Below, piece by piece: positions 1 through 7,459 of a DNA stretch of 64,000 bases. Numbering within the stretch: position 1 is the stretch's first letter; each line of letters starts with the position of its first letter. The notes under the pieces are model-generated. The model searched no databases. It was not told where the DNA came from and was given only the letters and a program-made list of their open reading frames with translations. This DNA is from Lachnospiraceae bacterium (lineage in GTDB: Bacteria > Bacillota > Clostridia > Lachnospirales > Lachnospiraceae): the NCBI GenBank assembly GCA_015057325.1, contig SVEQ01000001.1, positions 62,001 to 126,000 of the forward strand, read 5' to 3'. Made by a program: the position numbers and the translations under genes.

Positions 1-1953
1 CTTAGATACGGTTGCAACATTTTTGTTGGCTGAAAGATTCTTTTTGCTTGCGGACTTAAAGTTTTTCTTTAAGGAGTATTGCAATTCGTAGCCGTCTACA
101 CCATCTAACTTTTTCCATGTTGCTTTAAAGGACTTTTTGCCTTTTGTTAATTTTAGGTTCTTAGGTGCTGCTAATGTTACGGTCACAGTTACAGTCGGTT
201 CAGCACTGATTATCTGACTGGCGTCGTTTTTCTGAGAGTTGTTTCCGTTAGTCTTTGTGTCTTGAGTTTCCTGTTTCTGTTGATTGTTTTGATTCTCCTG
301 TTGTTTATTAGGATCTTCCTTGTTTTCTTGTTCCTTATAAACTACAGTAACATTGATAGCCGTTTCGGATCTTGCTGCAACAATATCATCGACTGCTTTC
401 TGAGCCGCCTCTACTGTTTTATAAAGTGTATCATTAACAGTCCAGCCTGAGAACTCGTAGCCTTCCTTTTTCGGTGCACTTGGAATAGTATAATCTGCAC
501 TTGTGTAGGTTTCGGCATAGACGGTTGTTTGAGTGCTGTTTCCGTTATTGTCAATTGTGTTGATGATAATTGGCTGTGCCAATTTCAGCGTCTTTCCGGA
601 AATCTCTTTCAAAACATCGCCTGTAATGGAACCCGAATAGATTTTTTGACCGTCTGTCAGGGCTTTTCCCTCGGGGATAACAACCGAACCACATGTGTAC
701 TCATTTTCGTTGTATGTTACTATATTTGCTTTTGTATTAGCATCTGCAAAATCAAGCGTTATTGTTCCGTCATTTTTACCGGATGTTTTGCCGGTTGCTT
801 TGACCACACCTTCTACCTGTCCTGCATACTGTGTATAGTTACTGCAAAAGATCTCGCCGGATGATATAAATTTTCCTGTACCGTTTGCGTCGACAGGTTT
901 CGTAATAGTAATATCACAAGTTTTGGATTCTTCGGTGAGGTCTTCTTTACCATAAGTTGACTTCAGGGTAGCATCATCAGCAAGAATTAGAGTGACGCCG
1001 TCCTTATTAAAAAACATAAATTTTTTCAAATCAACATTACCTGTAACATAGTAAACACGGTGTGACAGGAATTTTTCATTTATTACAGTGTTTTCATCGA
1101 GTAAAATCGCTGTGTTTTTCTCGCTTGCCTGACCATTTGCTGTCACATAGGTGATCTGAGTGGCAGGTAATCCCGAAAGTGTAACTGGATCTTTTATAAC
1201 ATTTCCGTCAGCATTAAAGATTCTATACGAATATTCATCTTCTAGTTTGCCAAAAGAATAACCCGTAGGGAGATACTGGCTTAACTCTGCTAAAACAGTT
1301 TCTTCATCGCTACCTGACAACAGTACGTTATTCATTATTACAAATGATGTTTCATCAATACTAAAATCAAAAGGGTCAGAATACCAGCCGTTGAAATATG
1401 CATTTCCGTTGAGAACCATTGTACTCCCGTTTTTGATTTCAATATGATCTGCCATCCATGAAATACCCTGACTATATTCATCCTCCGCTTCCGGAGTATT
1501 CAGTACCGCATTATCAAGTGTGAGTGCAGCATAATAGTTGTTTTCATTATTAATAACGCAATTAAGCGTGCCGTTCTTTATTGTGAGACTATAATTTGTG
1601 GCAAATGTGCGGAATGTAGCTGTATGACCATTTAGATCAATTATAATGTTTTTATTATACCAACCCCAGGTCTGATCAGAGCCGAGATCTACCTCGGGTT
1701 CATCCACGTCAGCATATAATGTAATCAATTCATTATTGTTTGCCTCATCGATAGCCGCTTTTAGAGAATCAAATTTCTTATCTCCAACAGTTGCAACAGG
1801 GTTTGTGTTTTGGGATTCCGGTGACTGGTCTGATGCAGCCTTTGCTAAAAATGATGTTTTTTCAAATATCTGCGTAAATGGTTGGATAGGTACACTACCC
1901 ATAGCGATTAGCAGAATCGAAATCGCTACTAATTTCTTAAATTGTGCTTTCAT
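1..1953 (-). CDS. Secreted multidomain repeat protein (InlB-like and FN3-like domains), 3' end outside window
   Basis: The minus-strand frame stays open from an ATG at 1953 to the window edge (651 codons seen). AGGAG lies 10 bases before the ATG. The N-terminus is a signal peptide: basic MKAQFKK, a hydrophobic run, and probable cleavage after AKA near residue 39. The next ~470 residues are beta-rich, with an early segment (about residues 90-180) resembling a right-handed beta-helix. Near residue 500 there is an InlB/Listeria-Bacteroides-like repeat (GYEFSGWTVN), then a Q/N-rich linker, then a lysine-rich fibronectin type III-like domain (TWKKLDGVDGYELQYS) running off the window. This architecture is common in Lachnospiraceae cell-surface or secreted proteins; ligand and anchoring are unknown because the C-terminus is missing. 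A possible promoter on the minus strand is TTGACT (2040-2045) with TAAAGA (2017-2022). Confidence 0.8.
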   Translation of the reverse strand, partial: MKAQFKKLVAISILLIAMGSVPIQPFTQIFEKTSFLAKAASDQSPESQNTNPVATVGDKKFDSLKAAIDEANNNELITLYADVDEPEVDLGSDQTWGWYNKNIIIDLNGHTATFRTFATNYSLTIKNGTLNCVINNENNYYAALTLDNAVLNTPEAEDEYSQGISWMADHIEIKNGSTMVLNGNAYFNGWYSDPFDFSIDETSFVIMNNVLLSGSDEETVLAELSQYLPTGYSFGKLEDEYSYRIFNADGNVIKDPVTLSGLPATQITYVTANGQASEKNTAILLDENTVINEKFLSHRVYYVTGNVDLKKFMFFNKDGVTLILADDATLKSTYGKEDLTEESKTCDITITKPVDANGTGKFISSGEIFCSNYTQYAGQVEGVVKATGKTSGKNDGTITLDFADANTKANIVTYNENEYTCGSVVIPEGKALTDGQKIYSGSITGDVLKEISGKTLKLAQPIIINTIDNNGNSTQTTVYAETYTSADYTIPSAPKKEGYEFSGWTVNDTLYKTVEAAQKAVDDIVAARSETAINVTVVYKEQENKEDPNKQQENQNNQQKQETQDTKTNGNNSQKNDASQIISAEPTVTVTVTLAAPKNLKLTKGKKSFKATWKKLDGVDGYELQYSLKKNFKSASKKNLSANKNVATVSK

Positions 1954-2270
1954 AAAAAACTCCTATACTAATATGATATTTTCCAAGCCGATAGATAAAC
2001 ATGGCTATTACTTTATTCTTTAACACTTCAAAGGGTAAAAGTCAATATAATTTACGTTGCTCTTTCTATTTGTGGATAAAAGTACATAACTTTATGTACT
2101 TTTATTTTAAATTATGTATTTTTGTTCAAAATTAGCAAGCAAATGTACAAACTCTCCGAAATTCTCTTAAATTTTTCAAAGAAATTCCATTGATGTTCAT
2201 AATTTCCTGCCCTAGAATTATTGTATTGAACGTACGTTGAAAATAATTCTACCAAGGAACGGAACATTTA
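1954..2270. other. Intergenic region between divergent genes
   Basis: No coding sequence is visible. The region holds the probable promoter and RBS of the minus-strand secreted protein, an A/T hairpin at 2088-2112 (AAAGTACATA paired with TATGTACTTT), and a perfect palindrome at 2229-2238 that resembles a LexA box ahead of the Rpn gene. Confidence 0.5.
2228..2239 (+). promoter_or_regulatory. LexA/DinR-like box upstream of the Rpn gene
   Basis: The site GAACGTACGTTG matches the Gram-positive LexA consensus GAACRNRYGTTY at 11 of 12 positions and contains the perfect palindrome AACGTACGTT. It lies 31 bases before the start codon of the Rpn-type nuclease gene. A short palindrome can arise by chance, so SOS control is only a suggestion. 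Confidence 0.35.
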
Positions 2271-3352
2271 ATGATAGGAGAAAATTTAATAGATATTAAG
2301 AAGGAGTTAGAAACTTTACCTACGGGTGAACTGCGTTATACGATGCGTAACGACTATATGTTTAAGGCCGTGTTACAGGATAACGAGTATGCGCTACGAG
2401 GTCTGCTTGCGGCACTTCTTGAAATGCCAGTGGACAGTATAATTGATGTAGAGACGCTTAATCCAATAGAACTTGGGCAGGCGGTCGACGATAAGACGTG
2501 TATACTAGATTTGAAACTGAAGCTTAATAATTCCAGAATTATCAACATTGAATTACAGGTGTCATATTTTAAAGACTGGATTGACCGTTCACTTGTATAT
2601 CTATGCCGAATCTTTGATAATCTGTCGGCAGGTGAAGGATATGGTAAAGTGTTGCCGACGTATCACATAGGAATACTTGATTTCTGGCTTCCAAATAAGG
2701 CTCATGATTTCTACTCGGAGTACGTGTTCATGAACCGTAAGAATCATGAAATATATAGTGACAAGATGTCTATACGTGTGTTAAACTGTAACTGTTCAGA
2801 GTCAAGCAATTTCAAGAATAATAGGACGGAGAGTGCTCGTATTCGACAGTGCTATTATTCTTGAAATTATTTGGCGGATACGCCACATCGAGTAAAACCT
2901 TTGGTTTTGCGAGATTGGACGCTGAACAGTTGAACGTGATAAATAAGGAATTGTATGAGTGGGCCAAGTTTTTCAAAGCCACAACGTGGGAGGAGATCAA
3001 GATGCTTGCACAGAATAATGAGTATATAGCAGGAACGGTGTTACGTCTTAAGAAACTTTCAGATGATGAGAAGATACGCATGCAGTGTGAGGCAAGGCAG
3101 GATTATGAGCGTACTATTGCATCGTACAGAGCGGATGGAATTCGTGTTGGAAGAGAAGAAGGAAAAGCAGAACAACTTCTTAGATTAATCTGCAAAAAAC
3201 TTGTCAAAGGCAAATCCCTTGAAGAGATAGCAGATGACCTAGAAGAAGATGTTGATACTATCAAGCCGATGTATGATGTGGCTGTTAAGTTCTCGCCTGA
3301 TTACGATGTAGATAAGATATTTGAAGAATATAAGAATGAGATGAATAGTTAA
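2271..3352 (+). pseudogene. Rpn-type PD-(D/E)XK nuclease/putative transposase gene, interrupted
   Basis: The first part (2271 to about 2792) encodes the conserved N-terminal nuclease domain of Rpn (recombination-promoting nuclease) family proteins: RNDYMFKAVLQD, then ILDLKL and INIELQV, which look like the D and E-x-Q/K positions of the PD-(D/E)XK core, followed by RSLVYLCRIFD. The second part (about 2927-3352) is in another frame and encodes the usual C-terminal region (ELYEWAKFFKATTWEEIKM ... GREEGKAEQLLRLI). Between them sits a ~134-143 bp palindromic insertion that shifts frame and brings in stop codons. Removing about 134 bp (2793-2926) restores a single frame reading VLNCNQLNVINKEL across the joint and a protein of about 315 aa, normal for the family. 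The gene is therefore probably inactive; a truncated 197-aa product could still be made. Confidence 0.8.
2790..2931. mobile_element. Small palindromic (MITE-like) insertion inside the Rpn gene
   Basis: Terminal inverted repeats AACTGTTCAG (2790-2799) and CTGAACAGTT (2922-2931) bound the segment. Inside are a second inverted repeat (2807-2824 with 2852-2869, 17 of 18 bases paired), a hairpin TGGCG-GATA-CGCCA (about 2872-2885) and a hairpin AAAACC-TTT-GGTTTT (about 2894-2908). It has no coding potential and breaks a conserved gene, so it is an inserted element. No clear target duplication longer than 2-3 bases is visible. Confidence 0.6.
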
Positions 3353-3373
3353 TATTAAAAGAAGTAGCTTACG

Positions 3374-3416
3374 AAGAGAGGTTTTCAGATTAAGATAATC
3401 TGTATCCTCTCTTTTT
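3374..3416 (+). terminator. Rho-independent terminator after the Rpn gene
   Basis: AAGAGAGG pairs with CCTCTCTT, with an inner CAGATT/AATCTG stem, followed by a T run. It lies 22 bases after the stop codon of the Rpn gene. Confidence 0.75.
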
Positions 3417-3527
3417 ATGTGTTCACATATAGACGGAAAATATTCCTTAAGTTACTACACAGTGACACATTATGTCATATCAAATATCTATAATAAGAGT
3501 ACAAAAGAGAAAAAGGAGGAAAGAAGT

Positions 3528-3857
3528 ATGGTAGAAAAAACTATGTCGGAAGTTTTATCTTTACTACAGCAACACAGGACTCATTTGAATCAAATATATA
3601 ATGAGTCTCGCGAAGAGAATGTTGGAGCATTATCATGGAATCAGATAAGGCATCTAAAGAGGAGCAGGAAAATAGTAGATAGACTGATTATGATAGCAGC
3701 TTATATACAGGATAATCCTGAGTGTTTCACCGATGAGGACAAACAACAAATTATAGATAATGAATCCTCAATAAAAGATTTAATGATAGATATAAATAGA
3801 ACATATGAGGTTGGACAAGAAACAAGAGAAGAGCGTCGAATAATGAAATTTTTCTAA
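3528..3857 (+). CDS. Small hypothetical protein (109 aa)
   Basis: The start at 3528 is set by a strong AAGGAGG ribosome site 8 bases upstream, although the frame is open further upstream. The product is charged, without signal peptide or membrane segment, and probably helical: MSEVLSLLQQHRTHLNQIYN, then a basic RHLKRSRKIVDRLIMIAAY helix and an acidic C-terminal half. I do not recognise the family. Upstream are an imperfect palindrome TGACA-CATTA-TGTCA and a CTATAATAA -10-like box near 3490. It stands alone between a terminator and a remnant-rich stretch, so context gives no clear role. Confidence 0.6.
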   Translation: MVEKTMSEVLSLLQQHRTHLNQIYNESREENVGALSWNQIRHLKRSRKIVDRLIMIAAYIQDNPECFTDEDKQQIIDNESSIKDLMIDINRTYEVGQETREERRIMKFF

Positions 3858-3949
3858 CTTTTCATAGTATATCTTGTAAGTAGGATTACTAATCGTGGCA
3901 AATCAGTGTAATAAATGATGAGTATCTAAATGCAAGGAGGATGATTAAA

Positions 3950-4141
3950 ATGGATGCATATGATTTTTTTGTTGCAAAACATCGTCGGGATATTGTCTGG
4001 GACAATATATCGAAATTAAGGTGTGCATATCATTATAAGCAGTTTGGTAAATATTATCCGACAGCCATCCGGTATCTGGAGAAGAATATGCTGTTTGGGA
4101 TTGGATTGAACCGGTTGATGATATACCGAAAGGATATTTAG
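3950..4141 (+). CDS. Short hypothetical ORF, probably a frameshifted remnant
   Basis: An AAGGAGG site at 3934-3940 points to the ATG at 3950 (63 codons; MDAYDFFVAKHRRDIVWDN). The later part may be out of frame: the +1 frame from about 4050 to 4141 reads SHPVSGEEYAVWDWIEPVDD followed by IPKGYLGY and a stop, which looks more like a real protein C-terminus than the annotated frame. One base lost or gained around 4040-4070 would join the two. Either this is a real 63-aa peptide or a decayed small gene. I do not recognise the family. Confidence 0.4.
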   Translation: MDAYDFFVAKHRRDIVWDNISKLRCAYHYKQFGKYYPTAIRYLEKNMLFGIGLNRLMIYRKDI

Positions 4142-4218
4142 GGTATTGATTCTCCAACTTGAAAAATCCTCACCCCGGATGCTATAATTACTTTACCAAA
4201 AATCGGAGGTGACATCCA

Positions 4219-4528
4219 TGCAATCAGAAGAACCTGTATTCAAACCTCAAATCCCAAAAAAGATTTTATAATGTGATGGCGGTTGTTGCACTTTTGGTTT
4301 GCTGGTTTAATTATACGCCGCCGGTTATAATAAGCAGCAGCGGGATGTGATAACATTATGCGACTTGGATTTTCACTAATGGCAATGATGCCAATCGGTA
4401 ATCTTCCACTCATCCAGTCGGAGAAAATGGGAGAGGATACGACACTTTTGTCAAAAGCAATCGCAGTTACAACACTTGTGTCGATGTTTACGATTACAGT
4501 ATTGATGATATTGTTTACGAGGATATAA
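4219..4528 (+). pseudogene. Remnants, including the tail of an AEC-type (auxin efflux carrier family) permease
   Basis: From 4358 to 4528 the frame reads MRLGFSLMAMMPIGNLPLIQ and on to LLSKAIAVTTLVSMFTITVL and a stop. This matches the last one to two membrane helices of AEC/MdcF-type transporters, where a GxxLP-type motif precedes a final helix. Nothing upstream encodes the other helices. The preceding piece (about 4219-4350) starts MQSEEPVFKPQIPKK, is frameshifted at an A run near 4255, and then reads as another hydrophobic segment (NVMAVVALLVCWFNYTPPVI). The stretch is best read as decayed fragments. Assignment to AEC rests on a short tail and is only moderately secure. Confidence 0.45.
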
Positions 4529-4564
4529 AACTTTTGTATTACAAGATAAAGAGAGGTGTATTTT

Positions 4565-5008
4565 TTGGAGGAGTTTATAGTATTAAATGACACATATTTG
4601 CCGGAAATGGTTAGATTATATAAGTCTGCGTTTTATGGTGAGCCTTGGAATGATGACTGGAGCGATGAGAAGCAATTGACTGAATACATAAAAGAAAAGT
4701 CAGGAGGTTTTCATGCTATCAATTACGGATTGATAATAGATGGTGTTCTTGTAGCAATATCATTAGGACAGATTACTCACTGGTGGGAAGGGACCAATTA
4801 TGTTCTGGATGAGTTGTGCGTGTCACCGGATTTGCAGGGAAACGGAGTTGGGACACGGTTTATGGAACTGATAGAAGAAGATCTTAAGAAACGTGACGTA
4901 AAAGGTATTTTCTTGCAAACAGATAGCGACAAGCCGGCTTACAATTATTATCATAAAAACGGGTTTAAAGATGTTTCAAAGCATGTAAGTTTGTTTAAAG
5001 GGTTCTGA
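4565..5008 (+). CDS. GNAT family N-acetyltransferase
   Basis: The 147-aa product has a compact GNAT fold. VLDELCVSPDLQGNGVGTRF contains beta-4 and the acetyl-CoA pyrophosphate loop (Q-x-x-G-x-G), and GIFLQTDSDKPAYNYYHKNG matches the typical beta-5/alpha-4 end with the Y-N-Y-Y-x-x-x-G-F motif. The enzyme would transfer an acetyl group from acetyl-CoA to an amine; the substrate cannot be read from sequence. The chosen start is TTG at 4565, 7 bases after AGAGAGGTG; a GTG at 4556 overlaps that ribosome site and is less likely. No partner gene is evident; the next gene follows after 34 bases and may share a transcript. Confidence 0.8.
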   Translation: MEEFIVLNDTYLPEMVRLYKSAFYGEPWNDDWSDEKQLTEYIKEKSGGFHAINYGLIIDGVLVAISLGQITHWWEGTNYVLDELCVSPDLQGNGVGTRFMELIEEDLKKRDVKGIFLQTDSDKPAYNYYHKNGFKDVSKHVSLFKGF

Positions 5009-5042
5009 TAAAAAACTATTTTTTATATAGGAGGAAGAAAAT

Positions 5043-5717
5043 ATGAAAAAAAGAATAATTACAGTATTTATTGTTTTGGCGGCGCTGTTCTGTTTTATAC
5101 CGAAATGCTCGTCGGAGGCGGCCGGAAAGATTACAAAAAAGAAAGCCTATAAGGCATATTACAAATGGATGGAGAGCGATGAAGCCAAAACAGAGGTGTA
5201 TAACAGAAAAACAAAAGAATACAGTAAAATATATTATACGGAGTATGCACTTTTAGATATTAATGGTGACAAAGTTAAGGAGTTAATAGCATTATATAAA
5301 GATAGAGAAGGTACCCATATAAATAGATATGTAATATGTCATTTCAACGGGAAGAAAGTTAACACCTTAATAGCGTCTTCGGGCGTTTCCGGAGTTGGTG
5401 GTTACAGGGGAGGTACAGTAGCTGTACCACCTAAAGGAGTAATAGCCGCACATTCCATCTCGTCAGGCACAGGTTCTAAATATGACACTTATTATAAAAT
5501 GACAAAAGCTGGATTTAAGGAAATATATAGTCTCACTTATGATCGGAGTTATACAATGGAAGGCGAAACTATTTCATATATTATTAACCATAAGAAAGCA
5601 AGCAAGAAGGAATACAATAAACTTAAAAAGAAATTGGATAAGAAATACAGTAATGAAAAGGATATTGATGACCTTAAGTATGTTTCAAGAAAGAAGATGC
5701 TAAAAAAACTTAAATGA
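5043..5717 (+). CDS. Secreted lysine-rich protein of unknown function (224 aa)
   Basis: A strong AGGAGG site precedes ATG 5043. The N-terminus is a signal peptide (MKKRIITVFIVLAALFCFIP, then a probable cleavage site around SSEAAG). The mature part begins with lysine-rich helices (KITKKKAYKAYYKWMESDEA), followed by a domain with YALLDINGDKVKELIALY, a pattern seen in many Clostridia exported proteins where a D-x-N-x-D-x-x-E/D loop suggests calcium or other metal binding. The C-terminus is again very basic. It would act outside the membrane. I cannot name a function. Confidence 0.7.
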   Translation: MKKRIITVFIVLAALFCFIPKCSSEAAGKITKKKAYKAYYKWMESDEAKTEVYNRKTKEYSKIYYTEYALLDINGDKVKELIALYKDREGTHINRYVICHFNGKKVNTLIASSGVSGVGGYRGGTVAVPPKGVIAAHSISSGTGSKYDTYYKMTKAGFKEIYSLTYDRSYTMEGETISYIINHKKASKKEYNKLKKKLDKKYSNEKDIDDLKYVSRKKMLKKLK

Positions 5718-5899
5718 TATGATATCAATCAGTTTCGGATGATAGATGAACATATATGGCCAAATGACAATATCTGAAATAGATGACATGACGGAGACGA
5801 CTTTTCAAAATAAAATCTCAAAATGTTTGTATTATAGTACACATAAATATTGAATGGTGTTATAATACTATTGTATAGTTGGATTTCGGGAGGATTAAT

Positions 5900-6229
5900 A
5901 TGTTTTCAGATGATATTAAGGAAGAATTGATAGCCGGTTTAATTGATATCATGATTAATAAACTGGATAAAATAATATTATATGGTTCTATTGCACGAGG
6001 CGACTCGACAAAGGAGAGTGATGTTGATATTGCTCTAATATTACATGCTGATCTGGAAGAAGACGAAAAGAACAGGTTTATCCATTGGAACGCAGAGATG
6101 GATTTGAAATACGGAATGGTCTTTTCGATAGTTGATATTGAAAAAGATAATCTTGAAAAATGGGGAAATGTACTTCCGTTTTATAAAAATATTCAAGATG
6201 AGGGGATTGTGTTATGGAAGGCAGCATAA
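5900..6229 (+). CDS. MNT-type minimal nucleotidyltransferase (antitoxin-like)
   Basis: The 109-aa product has the minimal nucleotidyltransferase core: GSIARGDSTKESDVDIAL with the G-S motif from residue 29 and catalytic D41 and D43. Proteins of this size pair with HEPN-domain RNases in MNT-HEPN toxin-antitoxin systems, where MNT blocks the HEPN toxin by AMP transfer. The ATG at 5900 follows GGGAGGA by 5 bases; an upstream TTG overlaps nothing useful. TATAAT at 5860-5865 may be the -10 box. The usual downstream HEPN gene is reduced to an 11-codon stub overlapping this gene's end, so the MNT stands alone. A third metal ligand further on is not certain from reading. Confidence 0.75.
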   Translation: MFSDDIKEELIAGLIDIMINKLDKIILYGSIARGDSTKESDVDIALILHADLEEDEKNRFIHWNAEMDLKYGMVFSIVDIEKDNLEKWGNVLPFYKNIQDEGIVLWKAA

Positions 6230-6246
6230 AAGATCTTGATTTGTAA
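6214..6246 (+). pseudogene. Stub of a HEPN-domain partner gene
   Basis: An ATG overlapping the end of the MNT gene by 16 bases opens MEGSIKDLDL then stops. Overlap of this kind and a start like M-x-G-x-I-K-x-L are typical for HEPN partners of MNT proteins, whose next residues are usually Y-R-x-x-K-A. The rest (about 100 codons) is missing; a terminator begins 35 bases later. This is an inference from position and a ten-residue match. Confidence 0.4.
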
Positions 6247-6280
6247 GAAAATATAAAATAATATTGTTTGGTATATTTTG

Positions 6281-6313
6281 GGTGTTGGATTATTATAGTC
6301 CAACACCTTTTTA
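6281..6313 (+). terminator. Rho-independent terminator after the MNT gene
   Basis: GGTGTTGGA pairs with TCCAACACC across an 8-base loop, followed by TTTTT. Confidence 0.85.
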
Positions 6314-6335
6314 TGTTTTAGAGAGGTGATGAAAG

Positions 6336-6611
6336 ATGAGGTACAATTTTAATGATGAAAAATGGGATATAGTTGAAGTGAAGGGTGTCAGATGTCTGTT
6401 CTGTGACATAAGAATAGATAGAAACACGATTCCGGAAGGAATGATTATGTATGAAGTGGATGAGGGTGACACTATCTATCTAAGTGAGGATGATTGGAAT
6501 TATATAGATGACGAGATTATAAGAGAACAAGAATGCAAGATACAAGAAAGGCATGAAAAGGAATGGAAGGATAGGAGTTTCATTAATAGGTTAATAAGAA
6601 TAAAAAAATAA
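6336..6611 (+). CDS. Small acidic protein with an LPD28-like pattern (91 aa)
   Basis: GAGAGGTGAT precedes the ATG by 5 bases. The central part VRCLFCDIRIDRNTIPEGMI followed by MYEVDEGD resembles the LPD28-type domain (large polyvalent protein-associated) found in conjugative and phage polyvalent proteins, where a F/C-x-D-x-R-I-D-R-x-T-x-P-E-G-x-x-x-Y-E-V pattern recurs. Here it is a stand-alone protein with a charged helical C-terminus (EIIREQECKIQERHEKEWKD). No signal peptide or membrane segment. The domain match is from memory of the pattern and needs a profile search; function unknown. Confidence 0.6.
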   Translation: MRYNFNDEKWDIVEVKGVRCLFCDIRIDRNTIPEGMIMYEVDEGDTIYLSEDDWNYIDDEIIREQECKIQERHEKEWKDRSFINRLIRIKK

Positions 6612-6698
6612 TAAAATCTTTCAGTTAACACCTTACAATTGAAAAAATATGCAGTAAAATTACTAATGCTATGTTTGCGATTGAGGAGGTGGAGCAAT

Positions 6699-7259
6699 AT
6701 GATATGGAATGAGAAAGAAATCCGAGAAGAAATGCAGCGGCTTGATAAGATTACAGGAAAAAGTGGAAGCGAATTACCGATTTATTTTGATAACAGTCAG
6801 AGAAAATTAGGCTGTTTTTGGCCTAAAGAAATGGAATTTACCTTTTCCAATTATTATTTCAAGGATGATGAATGGTCAATAGAATGTGCTTTGGATGTTA
6901 TAAGACATGAATATGCGCATTATCTTGATGTGGTATTATATGGAAATTGTGGACATGGCCGTACATGGAAGATGTGTTGTGGAATAGTAGGTGCACGACC
7001 GGAGCGATTATATAATGATGCCCAAGATGAATATTATAAAAAGAAGCATAGAAAAGAAGAGGCATTATTGGAGGAAATAGAGATGATAAGTAAAAAATAC
7101 ATCAAGGGCAATAAGATTATTCACCCCCAATTCGGTACCGGTGTCATTTTAGGAGTTTTAGGTTCGGGTATTAATAGAAGAGTTAACATATTATTTGACG
7201 ATTCGGTAAACAAAGAATTTTCTTTAAAATGGATAGATGAGAGATGTAAATGTTGTTAA
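6699..7259 (+). CDS. SprT-like zinc metalloprotease domain protein
   Basis: The 186-aa product carries an HEYAH zinc motif (residues 70-74) and a downstream third ligand region CGHGRTWKMCC (H86), the typical SprT/Spartan arrangement of H-E-x-x-H followed by G-H-G-x-x-W. The C-terminal ~50 residues (IIHPQFGTGVILGV and onward) form a small beta domain resembling the RNA-polymerase-binding or Tudor-like tails seen on CarD or UvrD-type proteins. ATG 6699 follows GAGGAGGTGGAG; the frame is open earlier (6639) but without a ribosome site. SprT-like enzymes in eukaryotes act on DNA-protein crosslinks; the bacterial role is less clear. Catalysis is likely since zinc ligands and Glu are present. Confidence 0.75.
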   Translation: MIWNEKEIREEMQRLDKITGKSGSELPIYFDNSQRKLGCFWPKEMEFTFSNYYFKDDEWSIECALDVIRHEYAHYLDVVLYGNCGHGRTWKMCCGIVGARPERLYNDAQDEYYKKKHRKEEALLEEIEMISKKYIKGNKIIHPQFGTGVILGVLGSGINRRVNILFDDSVNKEFSLKWIDERCKCC

Positions 7260-7350
7260 TCTAAAGAGAGATAAGTATATGTCATAGTCTTGACACTTCT
7301 GTTCTAAAGCTGAATTGGGCAGATATATAAGATAGATATTATTTTTGTCT

Positions 7351-7398
7351 GATGTAAAAAACATCCATATAAAAAAATTGTTAATTATATGAGGATGT
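7351..7398 (+). promoter_or_regulatory. Alternative hairpins in the leader of the DUF2779 gene
   Basis: ACATC (7361-7365) can pair either with upstream GATGT (7351-7355, loop of A residues) or, as ACATCC plus ATATAA, with TTATAT and GGATGT downstream (7385-7398). The two hairpins are mutually exclusive. A TTGACA box lies at 7290-7295 but the expected -10 position is weak. Confidence 0.3.
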
Positions 7399-7459
7399 GT
7401 TAAAATTATTCTTGATTTGTATTAATTTTGTCGTAATAATATATGCTTCGGAGGTTTTA

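Noticed and set aside
4240-4593. Minus-strand 117-aa ORF
   Set aside because: Antisense to a recognisable transporter tail and to the start of the GNAT gene; no ribosome site or known motifs.
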